Source: Pezicula radicicola (lineage: Eukaryota > Ascomycota > Leotiomycetes > Helotiales > Dermateaceae). From it: DNA of 64,000 nt. Position numbers and translations under genes: made by a program. Positions 35,730-47,526 of the stretch are shown in pieces. The stretch lies in assembly GCA_003008705.1 (NCBI GenBank), contig PDUO01000002.1, forward strand, positions 1,754,898 through 1,818,897. Reading direction: 5' to 3'. Position 1 is the stretch's first letter; each line of letters begins with the position of its first letter. Below the pieces are notes generated by a model. The model had not been told where the DNA came from. It saw only the letters and a program-made list of their open reading frames with translations, and did not search any database.

Positions 35730-38466
35730 ATGACTTCCAGAATAATTGACATCGGATCATCTCCGCATGCTGGGGAGCTATCCAAGAAGGAAGCTGAAGC
35801 GGGCATTCTGCCTTCACATGGCATAAATTTGGACGTTCCAGGAGCAACAGACAGTGGACGACCGCCATTACTTCAACATCTGTGAGGGGCGCGAACTTCT
35901 CTATTTTTGTGGGGTCTCAAGCTTATTATCCCTCGAATATTCAGTTCCAGTCCAGCGTACCAAAGCCCGCTCAGGCACCATCGTCGTACACCCTCTAGTC
36001 ATCGCGAAGTGAAGGTTAATCACCCCGCCTACTTCTAGGCAAGATGGTGCTTGTGCTAAAGCTTCATAGGAAACTCTTAATGCGCGGTCCGAGTACACTA
36101 ATAGTTCCGAGGACGGGAGGGCACAACACCATATTAATCAGTATATTATCAAGGATGAAATCGGACGAGGCTCGTTCGGAGCCGTTCACCTAGCAGTCGA
36201 CCAATATGGTACAGAATTTGTGAGTTTGTGAGGGTGTCGGTAGGATATCAAAAAAAAACACATGCTGATTGATGGTATCTGTAGGCCGTCAAAGAATTTT
36301 CAAAATCGAGGCTGCGCAAACGCGCTCAATCGAATATTCTTCGCAGGCCACCAGGAGCGAGGAGACCCGGCCATTTAGCAGCTGGAGGCGGTTTCAATGC
36401 TCCTTTACACCGACATTCGGCTTCTGATATTCACAATGATGAGGAGGCAGGAAATCCCTTGTACTTGATCAAGGAGGAGATTGCGATTATGAAAAAGTTG
36501 AACCACCCGAATTTGGTCTCCTTGATTGAGGTTCTCGATGATCCAGACGAGGATTCCCTGTACATGGTTTTGGAAATGTGTAAGAAGGGAGTTGTGATGA
36601 AAGTAGGACTGGATGAAAGGGCAGATCCTTACGATTCAGAAAGTTGCCGTTGCTGGTTCAGAGATCTGATACTGGGAATTGAATATCGTAAGTCGCGCTC
36701 TAAAGTATTTCCTTGTACTTTTGCTGACTAGCCAAAGTTCACGCCCAAGGTGTCGTGCATAGAGATATCAAGCCAGATAACTTGCTTCTGACCGAAGATG
36801 ATGTTCTGAAAATCGTCGACTTTGGAGTTTCCGAGATGTTTGAAAAAGCATCGGAAATGATGACGGCGAAGTCTGCTGGGTCGCCGGCCTTCCTACCACC
36901 AGAGCTATGTGTTGCAAAGCATGGCGATATCTCGGGTAAAGCCGCTGACATCTGGTCTATGGGTGTCTCTCTATATTGTCTCCAATTTGGTAGAATCCCA
37001 TTTGAACGCTCTGGGGTTCTAGAGTTGTATGAAGCTATCAAGAACGAAGAGCTTAATCTAGAAGGGGTGTCGCAGCCATCATTCGAGGATCTAATGAGGA
37101 AGCTCTTGGAGAAGGATCCCAAGAAGCGGATAAAGATGGAGGAGATTCGAGTACGAGGCCCCTTCCATTATAAAGTATTATTCCTAATGTAATTCTAGGT
37201 GCATCCCTGGGTCACAAAGGATGGGACGGACCCGCTACTTTCTGCGGACGAGAACACTGCAGATTTGGTGGAACCACCGAGCAAGATCGAAATCAACCAT
37301 GCTATTACTGGTAAAATGAGTAACCTTCTTGTGCTCGTATGTCCACTTACATGACTTGAGATTCTAGTACTGACATTCGGTAGATGAAAGCGGTTAAGAA
37401 ATTCAAGACACTGGTGGACAGTAAACGGCCAACACTATTGTCGGACGCCTTAGGGAAAGGCGTCCGAACACTTCGAGCACTCGATCCGTCGCAGGATAAT
37501 CAACCCTCCCCGGTGCTGCACAAGTCCAAAAGCGTTGATCTTGAAGAACGTAGAGCTGTAGAAGGAGCCCTCGCTGCGGAAGGAGTGCATCATGACACCA
37601 CTTCAGTCGCCGCTGGTGCACCGAGAATTATGGCTACTAGGATTGACTCCACTGCTACGGTAGTAGAACCATTGTCCTCTGGTAAAGACACGACACATAA
37701 GAGTCACATAGTTCAATGCGATGAAGAAACTGGGCAGCCTACCGCGGTACACCGCCAGGATTCTGGAGAGAAGGGCCATGCACACGATCCTTTGGACGAG
37801 GCTCCGTTGTTTCTAGGCATTGGTATAGGAGGAGAAGACCTTTTAGAAGCTCCGCCACAGAATAGTGTTGCAGAATCACCTACAGCCGCAGACTTCAACA
37901 TATATGACACCGCGTATCAGAATGAGGTAGATCGTATTCGAGCTGCTCAAGGACACGAGACGACAATTTACCTCACTCGACGTGTCGACACCAAGGAGAA
38001 GTACAAGGCGGATGAGAATATGGTCAATACCCCTAAGGAGTCAGAAGTTCCAGGCGGGCCCAAAGAAGGCTGGAAAAGCCTTCTCGATCTTGCACGAGAG
38101 AAAGGTGATAAGATGCACGACAAAGAAGAAGCCAAGGGCACAACGGGCCTGCTTTCAGATATTGCGGCGAGAGTTTCTGAGCAGAAAGCACATTTCGATC
38201 AGCTCAATGAAAAAATGAAAGACAAGGCAGAGGAGCACCTAGGAAAGAATGAGGCTGGTTGGAAGAGAGAAATGCTATCTGACTTTGCAACAAAAGCAAG
38301 GGAAAATACAAAATATGCTGGTGCAAGCGCGATAGCAATGGGCAAAGATCTCAGTGAGCGGACAGGACTTGCCATGGAGACGATTGTTCAAATGGCTATG
38401 GAAAAGCGAAAAGGCAAGCCTGGAGATGAGGGCAAGACGGAGAGCGGGAAGGAGAGTGGAAAGTGA
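35730..38466 (+). CDS. CaMKK/Snf1-activating-type Ser/Thr kinase
   Basis: Kinase of the calcium/calmodulin-dependent kinase kinase group (relatives: fission yeast Ssp1, yeast Sak1/Tos3/Elm1), expected to phosphorylate AMPK/Snf1 or CaM kinases. Seven exons: 35730-35881, 35975-36014, 36070-36219, 36285-36687, 36738-37150, 37199-37336 and 37384-38466; 792 aa. EVKETLNARSEYTNS leads into the domain. Motifs are IGRGSFGAVHLA, AVKEFSKSRLRKRAQSN, an insert with RRPPGARRPGHLA, HRDIKPDNLLL, DFGVSEMFE, GSPAFLPPEL and HPWVTKDG. The first intron (35882-35974) is the least certain: the nearer AG at 35921 gives a frame that stops early, whereas 35974 keeps frame. The C-terminal 360 residues are acidic, low-complexity and coil-forming. 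Confidence 0.85.
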
Positions 38467-38889
38467 TTTTATTTGAATGATACCTCTTTGTGTTGTTTCT
38501 AATGGCAATATAGCGCGGGAGGAATAAGTTAATTTTTCTATGGGAGCGAAGAGATTAGGCCTAATACAAATAATAGGCTGGGCGTTTGTAGGATGTATGT
38601 AGATTACGATATACAATGGGATACTTTTCTCTACTCCATGTGACTAGTGTCAACATGTGTTTTGCTTGGTTTTTAGGTCAGTACTCTTTACCTCTACCTA
38701 TCTATCTATCTATCTATCTATGTATTGCCAAGGGGGCTCCCCACTCTTCATTCTGGAGACTGGGGCAGATAAGAGATAGCAGCCTCCCTCCACTACCTAT
38801 CTCTGCAATTGACAGGCTTGGCCTTCGAATTGATGGAGATGGAGGCACAAGCGGCAGGAATTGAAAAGCTTCAGTCAATCCATAACACC
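38467..38889. other. Intergenic region with TCTA microsatellite
   Basis: 423 bp between the CaMKK stop and the Zn2Cys6 start. It contains about six TCTA units at 38698-38721. In-frame ATGs at 38833 and 38839 could extend the next gene upstream. Confidence 0.55.
38698..38721. repeat. TCTA tetranucleotide repeat
   Basis: A perfect run of about six TCTA units in the promoter of the Zn2Cys6 gene. Confidence 0.85.
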
Positions 38890-40510
38890 ATGAGTTCTGC
38901 TACTGCTACTCAAAGCCCTGCTTCCTGCAACTCATCCAGCATCCGCCCTTTCGTGCCAAGGAAGCGAGGGACAAGGCGGCAACGTCTGGGGTGCGAGACT
39001 TGTAGATTCAGGTGAGTGCTAGTAATTGCTCTTCTCCATCGCCTTCACTTATACAAAGTCTCTGGCGAACAGGCGGAAGAAGTGTGATAACACTTATCCT
39101 ATATGCGGCCACTGCACACGCCTACATCTTGCCTGCAAGTTTGAAGAGCCACGCGTACTCTTCCCAGATCTTAATCTAGGAAATAGCAACCAAAGCCTTG
39201 TTCCTGCTTCCAAAAGGTCTCTGCCACCAAGAGATTCTGCCGCTTATTACATCGCCAAAGTGCCTGATATCAAGACGCTTAGCCCAAGCTGTAGTCTAGA
39301 AAGGGGCGAGGACAAGAGGCATATGCTGAGTTATTACACTTCTGTCCTAGCGGTTATCTTGACAACAACAAATAGCAACAACTCGTTTCTCTCTGGTGAG
39401 TAAGATGTTTTATATTGTACTGTGCTTGTAAAAGACGCTGATTGCAAAGTTTTCTTGCCGATGGCCATGGATTCAAGAGCATTGCAGAATTCCTTGATGG
39501 CTTGGTCATCGGCCCATATTTCAAGCTATTCAAAATCACATACAGTCATGGCTCTTGAGCATCGGTCCCAAGCACTCCGAGCGAGCTCACAAGCCCTCGC
39601 ACATTGCAGACGCTCAAGAGAAGACCTAGAGGTCATGCTCGCAGTCTGCCTAGTATTATGTTCCATGGAGGTCGTTTTAGGAGACACAGAGCATTGGTTA
39701 CAACACCTCGTAGGAGCCAAGGAGATCATTGTGTCTGCTCATAGTGACGGTCTTCCTGGCGGGCTTTTAAGTGGTCGTCAATCAAACGATAGCAAGTGGC
39801 TGCTGCGTAATTTTGCTTATCACGATATAATTGGAAGTCTCACAACACTTCAACCTCCTCTCTTGCCAGGGAACTATTGGATAGAGGAGGATACTACAAT
39901 TATAGATTCCTATATGGGTATTGGTACAGAGATCCTGGCTATACTTTCTAAGGTATGCTCGCTCGACACATGCCAGAGCTCGATAGACAAGTCAGGAAGG
40001 GCAGCTTTTTGGCTTGACTCGGAGAAATTGGAAGCCGATCTACAGCGCTGGAGTTGCAATGACTTCTCTGATTTGTGCCTTGTCAAACTTGTCCAGGCGC
40101 AACGCAGCACGAGTCTAATTGTTCTTTACAGAAAGCAGCGGATCTACTGCGACAATAATGAACTTGAAGCTTGGCGTTTGCCTGCAATTAACTCCAAGAT
40201 TGCTGCTGCAGTTCGAGAATCCATCTATCACATGCAACAAATAGATCTGGATTCTCTTCCGGCAGCAGGTCTATTGTGGCCTCTCTTTATTGCTGGTGGG
40301 GACGCAATAGAAGCTCACCATTGCGAAGCCGTGCGGAGTCTACTACAAGGGATGTTCAATCGTCGGGGATTTGGAAACACAATAAGGGCTATGGAAGTTC
40401 TAGACGAATTATGGAGGTTGCGACTAAATGGATTCAAGGGGACGGGTGGAAGGCCCCTTGATTGGATTGATGTTTTGAAGAAGAAAGGCTGGAAATTGAT
40501 GTTATCATGA
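38890..40510 (+). CDS. Zn2Cys6 transcription factor
   Basis: Fungal binuclear-zinc-cluster regulator, acting in the nucleus; target genes are unknown. Exons are 38890-39011, 39073-39395 and 39450-40510; 501 aa. The DNA-binding cluster is LGCETCRFRRKKCDNTYPIC then GHCTRLHLACKF, with spacing CX2CX6CX6CX2CX6C, and it is split by the first intron. The remainder matches the layout of the Fungal_trans_2 domain, including VFLPMAMDSRALQNSLMAWS, HYRSQAL-type helices (here EHRSQALRAS) and the C-terminal RRGFGNTIRAMEVL. The second intron could also end at 39434 but would then be only 39 nt. The start could lie at 38833. It neighbours a DUF3445 protein, a HAD hydrolase and a permease, which it might control (inference). 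Confidence 0.88.
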
Positions 40511-40862
40511 GTCCTTCCAGAAACCTCCTTGTTGACCGATTCGCTCGTCCTAAAATCGAAGACAAGCCCAGAACACTCCGGGTCAGGACTTCAGATATAC
40601 CTTCAAGCTGTCTCCCCACATTCCGGCTCTCTTGTAGAAATGCATCCCTGGGGCATTCCCTGTCTTCAACCCATCTATTGAAGCTATAAGGTCGTCGGCA
40701 AATCCCTCGGCTTTCAACTCACTCATCGGGTATAGAAAAGTTTTCACCGAGAGGAGTAGTGCTTTTGTTTTTGGTAGCCGATGGAGACATTGGCGTTCGC
40801 AGCGAAGAAATGTCTAGTTTCCATTTGTCAGATTGTTGACATTCCGTTACTACTGATTTAGG
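40511..40862. other. Convergent intergenic region
   Basis: 352 bp between the 3' ends of the Zn2Cys6 and DUF3445 genes. I see nothing beyond untranslated tails. Confidence 0.6.
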
Positions 40863-41889
40863 TTATGGACTTGCCGTCGCTGGATTTATGTCCTCGGGTT
40901 TCTCTTCGTCGTTAGCATAAGCGTGATTCCCAACCTTAATAAACAAATTTTCGTTTGTATTAATCGACCACTGTGGGATGTGTCAATCGTTAAGTCTCTT
41001 GTTTGCTAATATATTAATTCGGTGACTTACGTTGGCTCTCTTTACAAATGTCCCGACCTCAATCCTGTCAAAGAACTTATCCATGCTTTTCTCCAGCTTC
41101 TCCTTATAACTCGGAACTGGGATATGAATGTCCCTTAACTTCATATTGAACTTCGCTCTTGTATCAAAACCGCCAGGAAAGCAGTTGACGAACCCTTGGA
41201 GCGTATATCCGTCGCCGTCAGGAGACGGGAGGAGAAACAAGAGATCATCATCGATTGTACCTCCTAGAATCCGGAGTGCATCGATTGGTAAATCTGGACT
41301 TTTGAGTGGTGATATATCGCCAGTTACAAGGTTGTGTAATCTTTGGCCTTCGGAGGTGATCTTGAAGGAGAGTGGGAATCGAGTCGGGAGATATGTGCCC
41401 ATCATCCAAGTATAAAACTCATCCACTGCCTCTTTCACGCTATCTTGCGTTGCAAGGATAGTCTCTGTCTCTGTTTCCATGAGTTGTTTGCGAAGTGTTA
41501 CTCTAGAAAGATAGTTGTGGTCCATCTCGACTAGCTCCGAGACATTGGATTTTGAGATGGCTGCGTTTTTTTAATTAGTATATTTCGGTGAAGCGGGTCT
41601 TGAATTTTTAGATACCCATTGTCAGATTATAAGATGGCTTGAAAGGCCTCAGCTTCAATGGTTCTGTATCCTGCCATCTGAAGTCTGGGAGAGGTGCTAC
41701 TGGAGGGTAAGAAGCTTCATCGGCTGCGTTCCACTCAGTTTTGACAGCATTCAGTTGAGCACCGCCTGCTTTTGTTTTCCCCAATGCCTGGACTGCTACC
41801 AAGATGACAGCAGTGATAACCAGAAGAAACACTCCTAAAGAAAGACTTGTCCAACCCATCTCGAGCGTGAGGGGAAATACTTCTGACAT
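40863..41889 (-). CDS. DUF3445 heme-dependent oxidative N-demethylase-like protein
   Basis: Member of the DUF3445 family, some bacterial members of which are heme/PAS-fold oxidative N-demethylases acting on methylated amines; the fungal substrate is not known. Exons on the minus strand are 41889-41616, 41560-41031 and 40970-40863; 303 aa. Residues 10-36 form one transmembrane helix (LSLGVFLLVITAVILVAVQAL), so it is membrane-anchored. The family core follows: LRPFKPSYNLTMG then MDHNYLSRVTLRKQL, LPIDALRILGGTIDDDLLFL, QGFVNCFPGGFDTRAKF, IPVPSYKEKLEKSMDKFF and RANWSINTNENLF. The last exon, with NWSINTN, was found only by splicing. It faces the Zn2Cys6 gene and lies beside the HAD hydrolase on the same strand. 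Confidence 0.85.
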
Positions 41890-42456
41890 CGTGGCGTTTG
41901 AACTGAATTCAATTTACTCAAGGACGGAACATTCTACGATAAGAAGACTATCTAACTAAACCTAATTCTTAGAGGGGCTCAGTACATTATACGGTGGATG
42001 GGTTTCTTACTGATGGAATCCACACTAACAAATAACATCCCATGTTTACACGACAGGAAATTCCACCCCACCCCCATGCGAGAGGGAGGTCAAGGCTCTC
42101 ATGAGTGGGGGGTTTGGGCGCCGAATTGGCGCCGAGAATCTGCATTATTGCGTGGATTCAAATTGGCAGTTTGTTGATAGGATGGTAGAATAGGCTTCGT
42201 ATAGATGGAGATACGTCGCTTATAAAAAGAACTAAGCGAGCTTTGGGAAATCGAGGATTTGAGGTGCGCGACAGTATTTGATACATTTCTAGGCTTGCGG
42301 TCCAACCTGTGATGCCAATCAAGATGCTGGGCTAATAAAGAATATCTTGAGAAACTCAAAGTAGCACAATTGGCTCGGATAAGTGGAGGGCAATGTTTTG
42401 ATTCCAAATTAGCACAAGATGTTTCTTATATCCGAATACAGTTTTCTTTTCCTCCA
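41890..42456. other. Intergenic region, DUF3445 / HAD
   Basis: 567 bp upstream of DUF3445 and downstream of the HAD gene. No coding frame or repeat is seen apart from GGCGCC-type short palindromes near 42118-42133. Confidence 0.55.
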
Positions 42457-43239
42457 TCAAGCTCTGGATGCTGCAATAATCTTGTCCGCCATCTCAGACA
42501 AACTATCAGCCATAACTTCCATCTCTCCGAAGATATCTACACAAGCCTCCTTCTCTAAAACTGAGCAGTATGCACTTCGGAACCTGTGATCCGGTATCAG
42601 CAACTCATATCATACTCGATTTGAAAATAAAACTCACCCTGGCAATGTAGCAGCAGCTGAAACATCCCACATGTGTGCCGCAGCAAACCAGTTCTCTTTT
42701 GCATCCTTCAAGCTCTCAAGAGTCGGGCGATATGCATTAAGATCTGGCTTTCCTACACGTAAAGAGTCACAAGACATAAGATGCTCAGCGGGCATCTCAA
42801 TACCAGCCTCAGTAAAATACCCAGCAACTCTCGTAAGATCACCAGCCGTCAAACCACGAACAGTAAAACCAGCAGCCCTCAACTTATCAAAACATTCCTT
42901 AACATCCGGACGCATTTCCAATCTCATATAACCCTCAACAACCTTCGCAATATCTTCATCGGTACAGAACTTGCGTGGTTCTTGAATTGCTGACATCCAG
43001 AGCATGCGGTAGAATATTGAGACGAAGATCTTGTCGAAGGGAATGTAGCGGCCTGTTATTGAGAGGTAGGTGTATTCTCTCTCGGCAGCTTCTACCCACA
43101 TGTAGACTAAGAGACTTGGCTTTACACCTTCTGCTCGAAGTCTGTCGCCCATTATGTCTTCCATTGCTTCTATTAACTTGTCGTATCCGACACATGTTCC
43201 TACGATGTCGAAGACGACGTTCTTGGTTCCTGCTGACAT
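42457..43239 (-). CDS. Haloacid-dehalogenase-like hydrolase
   Basis: HAD-superfamily hydrolase resembling type II 2-haloacid dehalogenases; the natural substrate in fungi is unknown. Exons are 43239-42638 and 42583-42457; 242 aa. Motif I is VVFDIVGTC, with the nucleophilic Asp, and as in haloacid dehalogenases the second Asp of the phosphatase motif is absent (Val there). Motif II lies in FTVRGLTAGD, motif III is the Lys in SLRVGKPDLNAYR, and motif IV is AAHMWDVSAA. The spliced last exon adds GFRSAYCSVLEKEACVDIFG and the end MADKIIAASRA. Cap-type helices between motifs I and II fit subclass I. It is the second of two minus-strand genes between the Zn2Cys6 regulator and the permease. Confidence 0.85.
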
Positions 43240-44108
43240 TTTTTTGAAAGATTTAGGGATTGAGAAGTTAGTGAGAAATTTGTCACGTGGATTGAGAGTT
43301 TTGATGTTGGTTGGGGTATGTGGGTTTCCAAATGTTAGTTGTGAGGTGATGGAAGGGCGGCGGGAGGTTTCGGTAGTGGCAATACGATCTTTATAACGAA
43401 GAAGCTGTTAGGTGATGACTCTTCTCTTCTTACTCCGGGTATATATTTCATTCAAGGAGTCACTGGTTCTACTCAAACTCATGATCCGGAAACTACCTTT
43501 AGATCCACATCCCAACATCGATAGCAGTGAGACATATTAAGGTGGGGTAAATAAAGCTTTCTAGACACCTTGAAAGTAGAAACTTATCCTTTTTTCGATA
43601 AGGATTAAAGAACTGATGGAAGTGTTATCAAGTCAGGTCACGCGCCATTGGCGTATCTAACCTTCAAGAATGGGATACGTTTTCTTGGCCGTCGGCAAAT
43701 ACTAAGCGAGGAGAAGTCCAGCGTTCCGGGCGCGGTTTGAGCAATTGATGGATTTTGATTGGTTTGCTTCTATGCGGAACTCTAGTTGGAGATCTTTGTT
43801 ATTAGAAGCTAAGGATATGTGGCTTTCTTATTCATATCTTTCAATGCTGGTATCTTATACCTCTGCAGGTACTTTTCTGACCCACTAAGAGAAACCTTGG
43901 CCTTGGGGTTGATAGTAGTAATCGATATGGAGACTAGGAATAGTCTTGGATCTGGGTTTGTTCCGGATGTTCAGATAAGAAAACTGCGCTCTGTGTATCT
44001 ACTATGGAGTACTTATACTCTCATGAATAATCGCAATGATGAATTTCTCTCCATTTACATATCTATTTTTTCTAGTTTCAAGATCTCATCTAATCGCTTT
44101 CTTCAAAG
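43240..44108. other. Divergent intergenic region, HAD / permease
   Basis: 869 bp that should contain the promoters of the HAD hydrolase and the amino-acid permease. No coding frame, repeat or RNA gene is recognised. Confidence 0.55.
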
Positions 44109-46523
44109 ATGGCGGAGAAGTCGGTGACAGGTACTGTCTCTTTAGAACCTCCTATAATAAGTTAGTACTGATGATATATCAAACGCAGATGGCGAAAAAG
44201 CTGTTGATGTCTCTCCTATCAATGGCGACCACAGTGACACCAGTACTGGCTCTGTTATTGCTCTTGAGCGTGAAGATGCAGGATTTAAACGATCGCTTGA
44301 TCGTCGACAAATTATGATGATAAGTTTTGGTTTGTAAACTTCTTTTAATATATTTGTCTTCAGTTTATGATACAGTACCATGAACTGACTTTCATTCGCA
44401 GGTGCTGGTATTGGAACGGGACTTTGGGTAGGAACTGGTTCTGCGCTTGCCAAAGCTGGCCCAGCTGGAATTGCGATCACTTATACTGTGATGGCGGCAA
44501 TGGTGTATCTAATGTTTATCTCAATTGGCGAGATGGTAAGCTTTTACTCGTTTCTTCCAATTCTTGTTGCTAACTGCTCGCTATTAGACAGCATACAAGC
44601 CTATACATGGTGGCTTCATGTACGTCCTCTGCCAATGCAATAACTAAATCCTCCCTGATGATATATAGTCGACAGTCTATGGAATACACGGATCCAGCAA
44701 TGGGTATGTTAATGCTAACTCTGTTAACCTGATACAACCCGTCATCTAAAACACAATATAGGCTTCGCCAATGGAATCAACTACTGGTTTTCCTGGGTTA
44801 TGATTGTAAGCAAGCGGTGCTAACATGGGCTTCTTAACACAGCTAAGTTGAAACTAGATTCCAGCGGAGATTACAGCCTGTATCAGTGTTCTAAAATTCT
44901 GGCCCGAGACTGATGTGGTTCCTCTTGCCGGCTGGATCACAATTATCCTGGTTTTAATCATAATTCCAAACATCTTCCACGTAGGAATATATGGTCGCAT
45001 TGAATTCTACATGGTAAGAAGCTTTAACATACTCAATCTATTGATATCAAGCTAATAGATATTTAGTCATTAATGAAATGTGTAACTATCGTCGGCATGA
45101 TATTTTTCATGTTCATCATGGCTTCTGGTGGTATTACTGCCACAGGAGGACCTCTTGTTTTTACCTATTGGAAGAATCCTGGAGCTTTCAATAATGGCAT
45201 TCGTGGTATCTGTGCGTCTTTCATTCAAGCTGCTTTTTCATTCGGAGGTGGTAAGTACACTATATTCTTTTAGCTTTGATGGTAGAGTACTGATACTTGA
45301 AGGTGACTATATTTCAATTATTGCCGGAGAAGTGAAGGAGCCTCGACAAACAGTCAAGGGTACAATCGCACCACTATTCTGGCGTATGGCCTCTTTCTTC
45401 GTCCTTAACATAGTAAGCTACATTATTCTTTGTTCTTATGCCCTTGAAACACTGTCTCACGACTCCGAGAGCATGTTTCAAGGCTCTTACTCCTACTCTT
45501 TAAGAAAAAACATAGTACTAATTTGCTGAAGTGGTTGGTTGGTATGGTAGTTCCTTACAACGACGAAAATCTCATCAACGCATCTGGAACACTTGCATCA
45601 CCATTCGTCATCGCAATCCGAAGAGCCGGAGTGATGCCACTAGCTCACGTACTCAACGCCCTTATTTTCCTTACCGTGTTAAGTTGCGGTATCACTAGTA
45701 TCTATATTGCTAGTAGATGTTTGACGGCTCTATCTGATCTCAAACTGATCCATCCTTACTTCGATAAGAAGGATAAAGCTGGTCGACCTGTTCCTGCGTT
45801 AATCGTTAGTACTGTTATGGGAGGTGGACTCTGTTATCTTAACTGTAACAATACTGCTGCGGTCGTCTATAGTTGGTTTTCTTCAATGGTAGCTCCTACC
45901 TTGAACTCCTCTCACAGATGACCAAAGACTAATTTGCGATAGGTTGGTATTGCTGGATTCATTCAGTATGGCCTTGTGTACAATAACTTGATCCGCTTTC
46001 GAATGGGTCTCAAGGCACAGGGTATCGACTACAAGAGCCTTCCATTTCATGCTCGGGGAGCCCCATATATGCAATTCGCGGGTATCTTGTTGATCCTGCT
46101 TATATTAGTAGCTGAGTTCTACCTAGCAATCTGTATGCACACAATTTCTTTTCCGAATTATGTTTGACTTCCTCCCAAATCAGCTAGAATAAGTATACTG
46201 ACCCCGAGTTTTCCCACCTAGTCCCATTCGGTGGAAAACCATCAGCATCAAATTTCTTCGCATCATACCTTGCAGCACCGCTCTTTGTATTTGACTACTT
46301 CGCATACAAGGCATGTTCTCTACTCCTCTTAATACCAGTGATTTAGAACTAATTACGTGAATAGTGGTGGTTTAAGACTAAGATTGTCAAGCCTATTGAT
46401 ATGGACTTCAGTGCAGCGGCTTACTTCGATCATGAAGATCAGTGTAAGGCTGAGGAAGAAGCTGCGAACCCACTTCCTAAACCGTCTCTTAGAAAGCGAG
46501 TCATTGCTTCGGTTATTGGTTAA
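44109..46523 (+). CDS. Amino-acid permease (APC/YAT family)
   Basis: Plasma-membrane amino-acid/proton symporter of the fungal YAT group. Thirteen exons: 44109-44130, 44189-44329, 44402-44535, 44588-44619, 44669-44703, 44762-44805, 44858-45013, 45067-45250, 45303-45412, 45532-45888, 45943-46132, 46222-46310 and 46365-46523; 550 aa with every junction in frame. DRRQIMMISFGAGIGTGLWVG begins helix 1, the signature of the family, and GEVKEPRQTVKGTIAPLFWR lies in the usual loop between helices 6 and 7. About twelve hydrophobic helices are visible. The twelfth intron (46311-46364) starts with GC (AAG|GCATGT) rather than GT. The C-terminal tail is hydrophilic. Substrate range cannot be read from sequence. 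Confidence 0.9.
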
Positions 46524-47526
46524 GTTTCCTGAAGGTTAGGTCTTAATACTTAAATTTGTTGGATGTTGTATAGGAACTTTAGATAGATTTATCGATGTTT
46601 GCAATTGCGTTTCTGGAAGTGATGCAGATGTGACTCTTCTTGTGCCATGTAATTAAGAGTCGATATCTTCTGTGCTTCTGTTCAGTGATGTTTCATAAAC
46701 ATATTGACATCTAGTGTTTGAATGGGTAAAATGTAGAACGCTGTTTGATTACAACTTACAGTACGCTCGCTTAGATATTTCATTTTGAGGGCCTAAGAGT
46801 TAGAATATGCTTTCCTTAAACGCTACTAACTACAATCTATACAAATATTCTCAGGCGTATTAAATAATATATGCCAGGAATCTGAGCTTGTAGGTTGCAG
46901 TAAACCAACTCGTAATTTGCCGGAAACTCTTATAGCCATGAGAGAAGCAGCAATCACAAAATTAAGATTTACTCTATGAGCAAGGAGAAGAAGAATATAT
47001 GTAATACCTATCACCTTTTTAAACCATTTTTAGTTATTGAGTCATTTTAGTGTAACTGGGTCTCATTTCTCTAATTGTAGCACTTTCTTGCCCACGTTTA
47101 TCGGCGTACTTCGCCCCCTGCTTCATAAATCTCGGGCTCATTGCTAGGCATTCTCGAGAGAGATATAGTGTTACTGATTGTTTTCTGCGGTTGCGGGGCA
47201 TAGAAAAGATGACTAGCGTTCTTAGAATGCGTTCGGTTCAGAATCAAACACTGACTGACGGTAGTACACTAAAGTCTACTAAGTTCATTAAAGTCAATTT
47301 TTAGATTTCCTCGATACCACCGATCTATAAATGGGTAGCCAAGGTTGAAGCTAAGGCTAGACCCGGTATAATGGAAAATGGTTGACACGAACATTAGATA
47401 CCACTATTGATACGTCCACAGAAAACCAGACTTCTCGATCTACAGTACGATACTAGGCGTAAAGAAAAGCTAGTAATCCAGGGAAAGCAAACTTGGAAGA
47501 TCCACTGCACTACCGCCACGAAAGAG
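46524..47526. other. Intergenic region
   Basis: 1.0 kb between the permease and the next gene. It is AT-rich with no supported feature. A possible in-frame upstream extension of the next gene starts near 47407, but it has no ATG before 47527. Confidence 0.5.

Noticed and set aside
36001..36070. Stop codon early in the CaMKK-like gene suggesting a broken gene
   Set aside because: It arises only if the first intron ends at 35921. Ending at 35974 keeps frame, and the remaining 750 residues are intact.
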